Shown piece after piece: positions 8,008 to 14,942 of a stretch of 21,173 nucleotides of DNA. Source of the DNA: Pseudomonadota bacterium (lineage in GTDB: Bacteria; Desulfobacterota; Desulfobulbia; Desulfobulbales; SURF-16); contig JAUVQZ010000016.1 of NCBI GenBank assembly GCA_030597865.1, forward strand, positions 1 through 21,173. The letters are read 5' to 3'. The translations under genes and the position numbers were made by a program. Positions within the stretch are counted from its first letter, which is position 1, and the number at the start of each line of letters is the position of its first letter. A model generated the notes under the pieces. The model was not told the DNA's origin, made no database searches, and was given only the letters and a program-made list of their open reading frames with translations.

Positions 8008-8553
8008 ATTAAAAGAAAAAAGAGTGTAAAACAACAGCGTGAGATCCGCGCCAGGGTCAACGGCATGATTCGTATTGACGAGGTCCGTGTCATTGACGCT
8101 GCTGGTGAACAATTGGGTATTATCTCTACCCGCCAGGCGATTTCTATAGCAGAGGAGGACGGGCTCGACCTGGTTGAGATATCACCCACGGCCAAACCTC
8201 CTGTTTGCCGGATCATGGATTATGGCAAGTATCGCTATGAAAAGTCTAAAAAAGAGGCTGAGGCCCGTAAGAGGCAAAGCGTTGTGGAGATGAAGGAGAT
8301 TAAGCTTCGTCCTAAGACTGAGAAGCATGACCTTGATTTCAAGATCCGCAATATCCGGAAATTTCTGGGACAAAACAACAAGGTGAAGGTGACCTTGCGT
8401 TTTCGTGGCCGGGAGATTGTCTACGCTGACACCCTGGGCCGCGATGTTCTCAAAAAGATTGCTGCTGAACTTGAGGATGTTGCCATCGTTATCCAGCCCC
8501 CCATGATGGAAGGGCGACAGATGGTGATGACGGTTGCCTCCAATAAAAAATAG
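8008..8553 (+). CDS. infC: Translation initiation factor IF-3 (AUU start codon)
   Basis: A 181-residue initiation factor that binds the 30S subunit and checks start codons. I place the start at ATT 8008, not the ATG at 8065. The 19 codons before that ATG encode a basic N-terminus (KRKKSVKQQREIRARVNG) normal for IF-3, and GTGAGGT lies 7 bases before the ATT. An in-frame stop lies at 7996-7998, and there is no ATG, GTG or TTG between it and 8065. Starting at 8065 would remove the front of the N-terminal domain. E. coli infC also starts with AUU, which IF-3 itself discriminates against, giving autoregulation. Later motifs (EDGLDLVEISPTAKPPVCRIMDYGKY, MKEIKLRP) are diagnostic. Confidence 0.93.
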   Translation: MKRKKSVKQQREIRARVNGMIRIDEVRVIDAAGEQLGIISTRQAISIAEEDGLDLVEISPTAKPPVCRIMDYGKYRYEKSKKEAEARKRQSVVEMKEIKLRPKTEKHDLDFKIRNIRKFLGQNNKVKVTLRFRGREIVYADTLGRDVLKKIAAELEDVAIVIQPPMMEGRQMVMTVASNKK

Positions 8554-8616
8554 TTTTTTTTACCCTCACCACACTTGGCGGCTTTCACCAAAAGTCAAAA
8601 TGTGTTAGAGGATACC

Positions 8617-8670
8617 TCTGCTTCAGTTTTGGCTGTGGCAGTTTTTGTTTTTTTTGGCTGGGGCCCCTTT
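8617..8670 (+). promoter_or_regulatory. Possible hairpin/U-tract leader before rpmI
   Basis: A weak hairpin (CTGC at 8618-8621 with GCAG at 8638-8641, plus an inner CAG/CTG) is followed by a long T-rich tract to 8656 and then the self-complementary GGGGCCCC. The infC-rpmI spacer is 177 bases. This could be an attenuator or an r-protein-responsive leader, but the hairpin is weak. Confidence 0.3.
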
Positions 8671-8730
8671 TGCCTGTTGGCCAAGATGGATAATGAATAC
8701 GTTATACATTATATATAAGGAGCATATGTC

Positions 8731-8928
8731 ATGCCTAAGATGAAAACGAAGAGAGGCGCTGCCAAGCGTTTCAAAGCAACAGGTACAGGAAAGGTGAAGA
8801 GGTCTAAGGCCTATACCAGCCATATCCTTACCAAGAAAAGTACCAAGAGAAAAAGAAACCTGCGCAAGTCCGGTCTTGTTGATTCAAGCAGTATGGCTGC
8901 CGTTAAGCGTATGGTTCCATATATGTAG
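8731..8928 (+). CDS. rpmI: 50S ribosomal protein L35
   Basis: A 65-residue very basic protein beginning MPKMKTKRGAAKRFK and containing SHILTKKSTKRKRNLRKSG, both hallmarks of bacterial L35. Length is normal. AAGGAG lies about 8 bases upstream of the ATG. An ATG at 8726 is in another frame. The long spacers on both sides (about 177 and 180 bases) are unusual for a cluster that is compact in many bacteria. Confidence 0.97.
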   Translation: MPKMKTKRGAAKRFKATGTGKVKRSKAYTSHILTKKSTKRKRNLRKSGLVDSSSMAAVKRMVPYM

Positions 8929-8956
8929 TCAGTTTTCCTGTGTTTACAGGTGACTG

Positions 8957-9027
8957 TTGGCTACCATTGGTTGCCAAAAGAATGGATCGTCGGCCTTAGG
9001 GAAGGTAGACATCCATTTCTTTTTTTT
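8957..9027 (+). promoter_or_regulatory. Candidate transcription attenuator ahead of rplT
   Basis: Hairpin A (8957-8977: TTGGC/GCCAA, T-T mismatch, ACC/GGT, loop ATT) is followed by a terminator-like structure. In it, AATGGAT (8981-8987) pairs with ATCCATT (9011-9017), an inner CCTT/AAGG forms a second stem, and eight T residues (9020-9027) follow. CCATT at 8964-8968 can instead pair with AATGG at 8981-8985, so an alternative fold would prevent the terminator. The mutually exclusive pairings resemble L20-type feedback leaders, but the effector is inferred. Confidence 0.5.
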
Positions 9028-9108
9028 AGCAAGTGGCCTTAAAAACCAAAACTATTCATGTATGGGTGGGCAGAGAATCTGCCAGAAAAACCCCTAAGGA
9101 GAATAAAG

Positions 9109-9453
9109 ATGCCAAGAGTAACCCGCGGTTTCAAAGCCCGCCGTAGAAGAAATAGAGTCCTCAAGCTAGCCAAAGGCTACCGTGGTGGCCGGAGCCGGTT
9201 GTTCCGCTCTGCCACAGAAGCGGTTGATAAAGCCCTGTGTTATGCCTATCGTGATCGTCGCAACAAGAAGCGTGATTTTCGCCGTCTGTGGATTGCCCGT
9301 ATCAGTGCGGCGGCCAAATTAAACGGTATCAACTACTCCAGACTGATGGGTGGCCTCAATAAAGCCCAGGTCGAGATTGACCGTAAGATGCTTTCCAATA
9401 TGGCAATCCTTGATCCAAACGCCTTCAGCCAAGTCGTAAAACTTGCCTCATAG
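9109..9453 (+). CDS. rplT: 50S ribosomal protein L20
   Basis: A 114-residue basic protein with the L20 signature: MPRVTRGFKARRRRNRVLKLAKGYRGGRSRLFRSA at the N-terminal extension, and RRLWIARISAAAKLNGINYSRLM in the core. I chose ATG 9109 because it gives the conserved MPRV start and AAGGAG lies 7 bases upstream. An in-frame ATG at 9058 would add 17 residues unlike any L20. L20 is an early assembly protein of the 50S subunit and in several bacteria represses its own operon. Confidence 0.97.
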   Translation: MPRVTRGFKARRRRNRVLKLAKGYRGGRSRLFRSATEAVDKALCYAYRDRRNKKRDFRRLWIARISAAAKLNGINYSRLMGGLNKAQVEIDRKMLSNMAILDPNAFSQVVKLAS

Positions 9454-9465
9454 GGCTTTGATCAA

Positions 9466-10470
9466 ATGGAAGAAGCACTACAAGCCCTGAAGGTGGAGGC
9501 TTCAAGCGACCTGGCAGCCATTGCTGGTGCCAATGATCTTGAACCGTTCCGGATTAAATATTTCGGACGGAAAAGCCCCTTTGCTCTGCTCATGCGGCAA
9601 CTGGGCGATGCTCCTAAGGAGGATCGCCCCCGCTTAGGACAGCTTGCCAATGAGCTGAAGAATGATCTTCAGCTTCTCTTTGATGACAAGAAGGCCTCAC
9701 TGGCCCATGGGGCTGGTGAGGCCTCTGATATAGATCTGACCCTGCCAGGCAGGATGCAGCCCCAGGGCAAATTGCATCCTGTTACCCAGATCATGGAAGA
9801 GATCTGCGAGATCTTTGAGGGGCTGGGATTTACCGTGGCCGAAGGTCCTGATATTGAGACCGATTTTTATAATTTCGAGGCCCTCAATATCCCTGCCCAT
9901 CATCCAGCCCGTGACATGCACGACACATTTTATGTGGATGATTCCATCCTGCTCAGGACCCACACCTCACCCATGCAGGCCCGGGTCATGGAGACCAAGG
10001 AGCCACCCCTGCGGGTGATTGCGCCAGGCAAGGTCTATCGCTGCGATTCCGACATTACCCATACCCCTATGTTTCACCAGGTTGAAGGCTTTCTGGTGGA
10101 TAGCAACGTCTCTTTTGCCGATCTTAAGGGCGTCCTTTCCGTCTTCATCGCCAAGATGTTTGACGAATCCACCCCTATTCGGTTTCGACCGAGTTTTTTC
10201 CCCTTTACAGAACCAAGTGCTGAAGTAGATATCGGTTGCGTGATGTGTAACAGCAAGGGCTGTCGGGTCTGTAAGCAGACCGGTTGGTTGGAGATCTTGG
10301 GTGCAGGTATGATCGATCCCGAGGTCTTTAAGAAGGTTGATTATGATCCTGAGGTCTATTCTGGTTTTGCCTTTGGCCTAGGGGTTGAGCGCATTGCCAT
10401 GCTCAAGTATGGCATTAATGATATCCGACTGTATTATGAGAATGATCTTCGATTTTTGCGCCAGTTTTAG
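9466..10470 (+). CDS. pheS: Phenylalanyl-tRNA synthetase alpha subunit
   Basis: A 334-residue catalytic subunit of the alpha2-beta2 enzyme. An N-terminal coiled-coil tRNA-binding region (about 1-90) precedes the class II core, with motif 2 around PGKVYRCDSDITHTPMFHQVEG and motif 3 around GFAFGLGVERIAMLKYG. RFRPSFFPFTEPSAEVD and the Cys-rich segment CVMCNSKGCRVCKQTGW are typical for PheS. It starts 12 bases after rplT with only a weak AGGG upstream. Unlike many genomes, pheT does not follow directly; a terminator lies between. Confidence 0.97.
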   Translation: MEEALQALKVEASSDLAAIAGANDLEPFRIKYFGRKSPFALLMRQLGDAPKEDRPRLGQLANELKNDLQLLFDDKKASLAHGAGEASDIDLTLPGRMQPQGKLHPVTQIMEEICEIFEGLGFTVAEGPDIETDFYNFEALNIPAHHPARDMHDTFYVDDSILLRTHTSPMQARVMETKEPPLRVIAPGKVYRCDSDITHTPMFHQVEGFLVDSNVSFADLKGVLSVFIAKMFDESTPIRFRPSFFPFTEPSAEVDIGCVMCNSKGCRVCKQTGWLEILGAGMIDPEVFKKVDYDPEVYSGFAFGLGVERIAMLKYGINDIRLYYENDLRFLRQF

Positions 10471-10477
10471 GCCTGCA

Positions 10478-10504
10478 ATGAAGGGAGACCATATCTTTTT
10501 TTAG
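10478..10504 (+). CDS. Putative leader peptide MKGDHIFF
   Basis: An eight-codon ORF starts 7 bases after the pheS stop and ends with two Phe codons (10496-10501) and a TAG that overlaps the first bases of the following terminator stem. A ribosome stalled at the Phe codons would cover the left arm of the terminator. That is the logic of amino-acid attenuation, seen in the E. coli pheM leader in front of pheST. No Shine-Dalgarno is visible; translation would depend on reinitiation after pheS. The Phe codons come from a T7 run, so chance is possible. Confidence 0.4.
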   Translation: MKGDHIFF

Positions 10505-10535
10505 GTGAAGCTCCCTAACGAGCCTTCACCTTTTT
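10503..10535 (+). terminator. Intrinsic terminator or attenuator between pheS and pheT
   Basis: The stem AGGTGAA/TTCACCT extends inward with GCTC/GAGC (one bulged C) and has the 6-base loop CCTAAC. TTTTT and then CGTTTT follow. An 11-bp stem plus U-tract is strong enough to end many transcripts, which would uncouple the alpha and beta subunits unless regulated. Confidence 0.8.
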
Positions 10536-10617
10536 CGTTTTAAGCGATGGCCATTTCCATGGTGAGCCTTTAGTTACTCACTATCATGACGTCCTTGGGC
10601 AAGGAAACTTCTCCCCC

Positions 10618-13038
10618 ATGAAATTTACAGTAGACTGGTTAAAACAATATATAGATTTCAGCTATGACCCCCAGGAGCTTGCTGACCGCCTGACCATGGC
10701 GGGTCTTGAGGTTGATGCTGTCTGTGAAATCTTCACGGAGCTGAAAGACGTCAAGGTTGCTGAGATCCTCGAAGCCCACCCCCATCCCGATGCCGATCGT
10801 CTGCAGGTGTGTGATGTCCAGGTGGGAGAGGAGAAAAAGCGTATTGTCTGCGGGGCCCCCAATGCCCGGCCTGGTATTTTTGTGCCCGTGGCCTTGCCCG
10901 GCGTTGTCCTGGCCGGTGGCTTTAAGATCAAAAAGAGCAAGATTCGCGGTCAGGCCTCCGAGGGCATGCTCTGCTCAGCAAAAGAGCTTGGCCTGGCAGA
11001 TGATGCCGATGGTATCTTGGAGCTTGCCGGGGTCAGTGAGTCTGGTCAAAGTGTTGTGGAGGCCTTGGGCCTTAATGAGACGTTGATTGAGGTGGATTTG
11101 ACCCCTAACCGGCCGGATTGTGCCTCTGTCATTGGTACGGCCCGGGAAATTGCCGCCATGTCCGGTAATCCTTTAAAACTACCGGTTGGTAAGGATTCGT
11201 TGCCCAAGCTCAACGGCAGCCCCTCATTTAAGATCAGTGTGGAGGATGACTCCCTCTGTCCCCGCTATGTGGCGCGGCGCATGACCGGCCTCACCGTGGC
11301 CCCTTCACCCTGGTGGTTGCAGAAGAGGCTGATCAGTGTGGGCCAGCGGCCCATCAATAATGTGGTTGATGCCACTAATTTTGTCATGCTGGAATTTGGT
11401 CAGCCCCTCCATGCCTTTGATTTCAAAAAGCTGGCAAAGGCTGAGGTGGTGGTCCGGACGGCCCGCCCTGGTGAGAAGTTGACCACCCTTGATGGCCAGG
11501 AGAGAGATCTTGAGCCTGGCATGCTGATGGTCTGTGACGCCGATAAACCTGTGGCTGTGGCCGGGGTTATGGGCGGTGGTAATTCTGAGGTGGATGACAA
11601 TACCACGGAAATTCTTCTGGAGTCCGCCTGTTTTAATGCGGTCTCGGTCCGCAAGACATCCCGAAATCTCAAGCTGTCAACGGATGCCTCCTATCGATTC
11701 GAGCGCGGCGTTGATCCGCAACTTGCCCCTGTTGCCATGGAGCGTCTGGTCCAGATTCTCACTGATATTGCCGGGGCCACCGTGGAAGAGGGTGGTGTTG
11801 ACCTTGCCGGTGGCGTACCAAGCCCGGTGGAGTATACCCTGCGGGTAAGCCAGACCAATAGACTGCTTGGCACTGATTTTAGCGCCGCCAGGATCAGCGG
11901 CTATCTGTCCTCAATCGAGATGGCGGTGCGCCAGATAGATGGGGATACCCTGGGTGTCACGCCACCAAGTTTCCGGATCGATATTGAACGGGAGGCTGAC
12001 CTCATTGAAGAGGTGACCCGCCTATTCGGTTATAATGAGATCGGTACCTCTCTGCCCGTTGTGCCCATGAGTTTTGCCAACCGTGATGTTGGCCGGGCGC
12101 TGAAAAAGGAAGTTGCCGCTGTTTTAATGGCCAATTCCTGTTATGAGGCCATCAATTACAGCTTTGTATCCCCTGAGCATGCCGATTTTCTCGGTTTTGG
12201 TGCTGAGGATGAGCGCCGTCAGGCCGTAAAAATTCTCAATCCCCTCACCGAGGATCAGAGTGTCATGCGCCGCTCTCTTCTGCCTGCCCTTCTTGAGAAT
12301 GTCCGGCGTAACATCAACCATCAAAATGGTGATGCCCGTCTTTTTGAGGTGGGTAAGGTGTTTGTCCCCACCGATGGAGGAGGGCAGCCCCATGAGGAAA
12401 CCCGGCTTGGCGTTGTGTTGAGCGGCAGGCGTCATGGCCAGGCCCCGGCCCTTTATTTCGACCAGGACGCTACAGATTTCTCTGATGTCAAGGGCGTCGC
12501 CCTTTCCCTCTTAAAGGAGTTGCGGCTGGGCCAGGTTGAATTTGCCCCTGATGATCAAGGCAATCCCTATGTTGATTCCTCCCAGGCCCTGCTTCTGGTG
12601 GCAGACGGAGTAACCATTGGCCAGCTTGGCTGTTTTGCCAAGCAATGTTTGAAGAATTTTGCCATTAAGCAGGATGTCTATTTCATTGATATTCATTTTG
12701 ATGCCTTAACCGCCCTTGATCCTGCCCCGAAAAAATTTACCCCCCTTCCTAAGTACCCGTCAGTACAGCGGGATATTGCCATTCTTGTCCCTGAGTCCGT
12801 TGCCACCGGTGAAATGGTGTCTGCCATGTGGGACCAAAGGCAAAAACTTGTGGAGTGCGTGGAGTTATTTGATGTCTATCGGGGGAAAAATATTGCCGAG
12901 GGGTTTAAAAGTGTCGCAATTTCTGTTACCTACAGGTCTCATGACAAGACATTACAGGAAAAGGCAGTTGCCAAAGTTCACCAACGGATTGTTGATATGG
13001 TCCTATCCCGTTTTGACGGGATTTTAAGAGAGGTGTAA
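10618..13038 (+). CDS. pheT: Phenylalanyl-tRNA synthetase beta subunit
   Basis: An 806-residue tRNA-binding and editing subunit. It begins with the standard MKFTVDWLKQYIDF, followed by an EMAP-type tRNA-binding domain (about 39-150), the B3/B4 editing region (PINNVVDATNFVMLEFGQPLHAFD), B5, a pseudo-catalytic core and a C-terminal ferredoxin-fold anticodon-binding domain starting near FTPLPKYPSVQRDIAILV. Length is normal. The best purine-rich sequence, AAGGA, is about 12 bases upstream, with CTTCTCCCCC directly before ATG. ihfA begins 5 bases after the stop, an arrangement well known from proteobacteria. Confidence 0.97.
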   Translation: MKFTVDWLKQYIDFSYDPQELADRLTMAGLEVDAVCEIFTELKDVKVAEILEAHPHPDADRLQVCDVQVGEEKKRIVCGAPNARPGIFVPVALPGVVLAGGFKIKKSKIRGQASEGMLCSAKELGLADDADGILELAGVSESGQSVVEALGLNETLIEVDLTPNRPDCASVIGTAREIAAMSGNPLKLPVGKDSLPKLNGSPSFKISVEDDSLCPRYVARRMTGLTVAPSPWWLQKRLISVGQRPINNVVDATNFVMLEFGQPLHAFDFKKLAKAEVVVRTARPGEKLTTLDGQERDLEPGMLMVCDADKPVAVAGVMGGGNSEVDDNTTEILLESACFNAVSVRKTSRNLKLSTDASYRFERGVDPQLAPVAMERLVQILTDIAGATVEEGGVDLAGGVPSPVEYTLRVSQTNRLLGTDFSAARISGYLSSIEMAVRQIDGDTLGVTPPSFRIDIEREADLIEEVTRLFGYNEIGTSLPVVPMSFANRDVGRALKKEVAAVLMANSCYEAINYSFVSPEHADFLGFGAEDERRQAVKILNPLTEDQSVMRRSLLPALLENVRRNINHQNGDARLFEVGKVFVPTDGGGQPHEETRLGVVLSGRRHGQAPALYFDQDATDFSDVKGVALSLLKELRLGQVEFAPDDQGNPYVDSSQALLLVADGVTIGQLGCFAKQCLKNFAIKQDVYFIDIHFDALTALDPAPKKFTPLPKYPSVQRDIAILVPESVATGEMVSAMWDQRQKLVECVELFDVYRGKNIAEGFKSVAISVTYRSHDKTLQEKAVAKVHQRIVDMVLSRFDGILREV

Positions 13039-13043
13039 GCGGT

Positions 13044-13334
13044 ATGAAGCGGTCAAATTTAACCAGAAAGGATCTGGCTAAAACAATAAACGAAGATCTC
13101 GGCCTATCACAGCGCAGTGCTGGTGAACTCGTTGATGCGGTGTTCTCCTGTCTGCGCCAGACCCTGCTCAAAGAAGACTCCATTAAACTCGTTCAGTTCG
13201 GGACCTTCACCGTCAGGAAAAAATCGTCCCGGGTGGGAAGAAACCCCAGGACTGGAGAAACCATGGAAATCTCAAAGCGTTCCATGGTAACGTTTAAGGC
13301 GAGTAAAGGGTTACGTGACCAGATAAACGAGTAG
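13044..13334 (+). CDS. ihfA: Integration host factor alpha-type HU/IHF protein
   Basis: A 96-residue HU/IHF family DNA-bending protein. It shows the helical N-terminus (LTRKDLAKTINEDLGLSQRSAGELVDAVF) and the beta-arm tip GRNPRTGE, whose proline intercalates into DNA. The C-terminus ends TFKASKGLRDQIN. The call of the alpha subunit rests mostly on its place right after pheT. GAGGTG in the end of pheT provides the ribosome site. Sigma-54 promoters commonly use IHF to bring upstream activators to the polymerase, which may matter for the sigma-54 promoters further along, although direct linkage is not shown. Confidence 0.92.
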   Translation: MKRSNLTRKDLAKTINEDLGLSQRSAGELVDAVFSCLRQTLLKEDSIKLVQFGTFTVRKKSSRVGRNPRTGETMEISKRSMVTFKASKGLRDQINE

Positions 13335-13364
13335 TAACAAATTCAGAGAGCCGAATGTTATCTT

Positions 13365-13772
13365 ATGAGTGACCAACCTTTTGGGCAGGGTTCCCTCACC
13401 GTTTCCATCCCGGGAAAAAGATATTTCAAGATTGGCGAGGTCTGCAAGATCACCGGCCTCAAACAGCATGTTGTCCGCTACTGGGAATCGGAATTTAAGC
13501 AGTTTATCCGGCCGCAGAGGGCATCTTCGAAACAGCGGCTCTACCGCCGGGTGGATGTTGAGAATCTTCTTCGCCTCCAGAAATTACTCAAGGAGGATGG
13601 GCTGACCATTTCCGGTGCCCGTAAATTTCTGGCCTCCCATCGTGATTCCATTGAAATTCAAGCCAAGCCGGAAACGCCCGCCCCTTCATCTCCCTCTAAT
13701 TCAGCACCACTGCTCAATGAGATTAAGAATGAGTTGAAATCGGTGCTGAAAATTCTTGCAAGTGACAAATAA
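13365..13772 (+). CDS. MerR-family transcriptional regulator
   Basis: A 135-residue regulator with an N-terminal winged-helix MerR DNA-binding domain (YFKIGEVCKITGLKQHVVRYWESEF, then RLYRRVDVENLLRLQKLLKEDGLTISGARKFL). A short Ser/Pro-rich linker and a final amphipathic helix follow. It has no cysteine-based metal-binding C-terminus, so it is not a classic metal sensor. MerR genes of this short type follow ihfA in many proteobacteria, and their target is generally unknown. The start at 13365 has only a weak GAGAG well upstream. tRNA-Pro follows, with its own promoter. Confidence 0.9.
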   Translation: MSDQPFGQGSLTVSIPGKRYFKIGEVCKITGLKQHVVRYWESEFKQFIRPQRASSKQRLYRRVDVENLLRLQKLLKEDGLTISGARKFLASHRDSIEIQAKPETPAPSSPSNSAPLLNEIKNELKSVLKILASDK

Positions 13773-13825
13773 GACAGGTTTTTTTGGTAATTTTCAGGTG
13801 ATTCTTTCCTGGCCAAGGACATTTC

Positions 13826-13854
13826 TTGACAGCCGGGCCTTGAAGTGCTATTAA
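13826..13854 (+). promoter_or_regulatory. Sigma-70 promoter of tRNA-Pro
   Basis: A perfect TTGACA (13826-13831) and TATTAA (13849-13854, 4/6) are spaced by 17 bases. Transcription would start about 28 bases upstream of the tRNA. Confidence 0.75.
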
Positions 13855-13888
13855 AGATCCTCCTTTCTAAGGAGTGTACAAGAACAAA

Positions 13889-13965
13889 CGGGATGTAGCG
13901 CAGTCTGGTAGCGCACCTGGATGGGGTCCAGGTGGTCGGAGGTTCGAATCCTCTCATCCCGACCA
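13889..13965 (+). tRNA. tRNA-Pro (anticodon GGG)
   Basis: The acceptor stem CGGGATG pairs with CATCCCG. The D arm is GCGC/GCGC. The anticodon stem CCTGG/CCAGG encloses loop ATGGGGT, giving anticodon GGG. The T stem GGAGG/CCTCT encloses TTCGAAT. CCA is encoded at 13963-13965. It reads CCC/CCU proline codons. Confidence 0.97.
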
Positions 13966-13975
13966 GTCTATACAA

Positions 13976-14010
13976 GGGGCTACAGAAATTTCTGTAGCCC
14001 CTTTTTTTTT
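13976..14010 (+). terminator. Intrinsic terminator after tRNA-Pro
   Basis: The sequence at 13976-14001 is a perfect 26-base palindrome starting GGGGCTACAG. It can form a stem of 10 or more base pairs and is followed by nine T. It is a strong terminator 10 bases after the tRNA. Confidence 0.95.
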
Positions 14011-14194
14011 GGCTCTTCGTCAATGTGTGAATGACTTTGTTTTTGCCACGGAAACCACAGCAGAAATGGCTGGGAGAGGGAGGATGTCAGCCTTCAAAGT
14101 CGCGGCTAACCATCTTTCCAAACACAGAGTCTTCCCTGACTCCGACGATGAATCTTTTTTTTGGTGTTTTTCTGTTTAATTTGGGGTGAGTGCC

Positions 14195-14509
14195 ATGTCA
14201 GAATTTGCAAATGTTACTGTGGTTAGAGAGTCGAATATCTATTTTGATGGTAAGGTGACGAGCCGCACGGTCATCTTCCCTGATGGCTCCAAGAAGACAT
14301 TGGGGATCATGTTGCCGGGTGATTATGAGTTCGCTACCAGTGACAGGGAGATCATGGAGATCCTGGCCGGTAGCCTGGATGTCCTTTTGCCTGGGGAATC
14401 CTCCTGGCAGAGTATTGCCGGTGGCCAGTCATTTGAAATCCCGGCCCAGGCCAAATTTCAGTTGAAGATTAAAGATGTTGTTGATTATTGCTGTTCCTAC
14501 CTGAGGTAA
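14195..14509 (+). CDS. ppnP: Pyrimidine/purine nucleoside phosphorylase (PpnP/YaiE family)
   Basis: A 104-residue single-domain cupin of the PpnP (formerly DUF1255) family, which phosphorolyses a broad range of nucleosides to base and ribose-1-phosphate. Diagnostic segments are YFDGKVTSRTVIFPDGSKKTLGIMLPGDYEF, EIMEILAGSLDVLLPG and GQSFEIPAQAKFQLKI. I chose ATG 14195, with GGGGTGAG directly upstream; an in-frame GTG at 14186 lies inside that ribosome site. It stands alone between the tRNA-Pro terminator and a strong hairpin, so it appears to be a single-gene unit. No promoter was clear in the 185 bases upstream. Confidence 0.93.
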   Translation: MSEFANVTVVRESNIYFDGKVTSRTVIFPDGSKKTLGIMLPGDYEFATSDREIMEILAGSLDVLLPGESSWQSIAGGQSFEIPAQAKFQLKIKDVVDYCCSYLR

Positions 14510-14513
14510 TATA

Positions 14514-14580
14514 GAAACATGGGGTATCTCTTCAGGTCCAGCGCCTGGAAGGATACCCCATGTTTCCAGCTCTCTTTTTT
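14514..14580 (+). terminator. Long-stem terminator after ppnP
   Basis: A perfect 15-bp stem pairs 14514-14528 with 14552-14566. The loop can fold further through CTTCAGG/CCTGGAAG. A T-run (14575-14580) comes 8 bases after the stem, so it is a somewhat distant but probable terminator. Confidence 0.7.
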
Positions 14581-14839
14581 AGCTTTCCACCTGTGACCCT
14601 TCCCCCCCCCTTGTGAGCCTGTCTATCTGTAGGTGTCTTCTGTCCTGCCTTTGGGTTGTCGTTGACCCTTTTTCTCTGTTTTTTCTGTTGTCCTGATTAC
14701 TCTCTCGATGTTGTTTTTTTGAATTCCTGGACAAATTCCCTTTGTATTAAGTTCTACCCTGCTTAACTGCCAACAGGTCACTTTTCCATGCAAGGCCTTT
14801 TTTTTATTTAAATGCCATGGCATTATAAATGGAGGTCAT

Positions 14840-14914
14840 ATGGTAAGAAAACATTGGGGGCCACTTTTAGTGGCCTATCTTTTGCAGTGTTGCATGGAGA
14901 CTCTTCGGAGTTGA
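14840..14914 (+). CDS. Doubtful 24-residue small ORF
   Basis: ATG at 14840 has GGAGG only 4 bases upstream and encodes MVRKHWGPLLVAYLLQCCMETLRS, with a short hydrophobic centre. It overlaps the sigma-54 promoter candidate, so it could only be made from a more upstream transcript. It could be a small membrane peptide, a leader, or chance. Confidence 0.2.
   Translation: MVRKHWGPLLVAYLLQCCMETLRS
14871..14886 (+). promoter_or_regulatory. Sigma-54 promoter candidate for the kinase/regulator operon
   Basis: TGGCCT-ATCTT-TTGCA has GG and GC at the exact -24/-12 spacing and matches 9 of 11 consensus bases of TGGCAC-N5-TTGCA. The predicted start is near 14897, 46 bases before the kinase ATG. Confidence 0.6.
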
Positions 14915-14942
14915 TATTGAGACCCCTTTAAAAGGAGCAGAA

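Larger units (their letters stand above)
14510..14942. other. Intergenic region before the two-component operon
   Basis: This 433-base stretch holds the ppnP terminator and a C-rich run near 14600. It also holds the 14-base palindrome AATGCCATGGCATT (14811-14824), a hairpin GGCCAC/GTGGCC (14860-14875), a 24-codon ORF (14840-14914) and a sigma-54-like promoter (14871-14886). The palindrome centres about 80 bases before the predicted start, a usual place for an activator site. I see no convincing full-length gene on either strand. Confidence 0.6.

Noticed and set aside
13874..14179. Open frame of 101 codons across tRNA-Pro
   Set aside because: It overlaps the tRNA and its terminator and has no protein-like composition.
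14623..14823. Minus-strand frame of 66 codons
   Set aside because: It starts inside a palindrome without a ribosome site and has no recognisable protein features.
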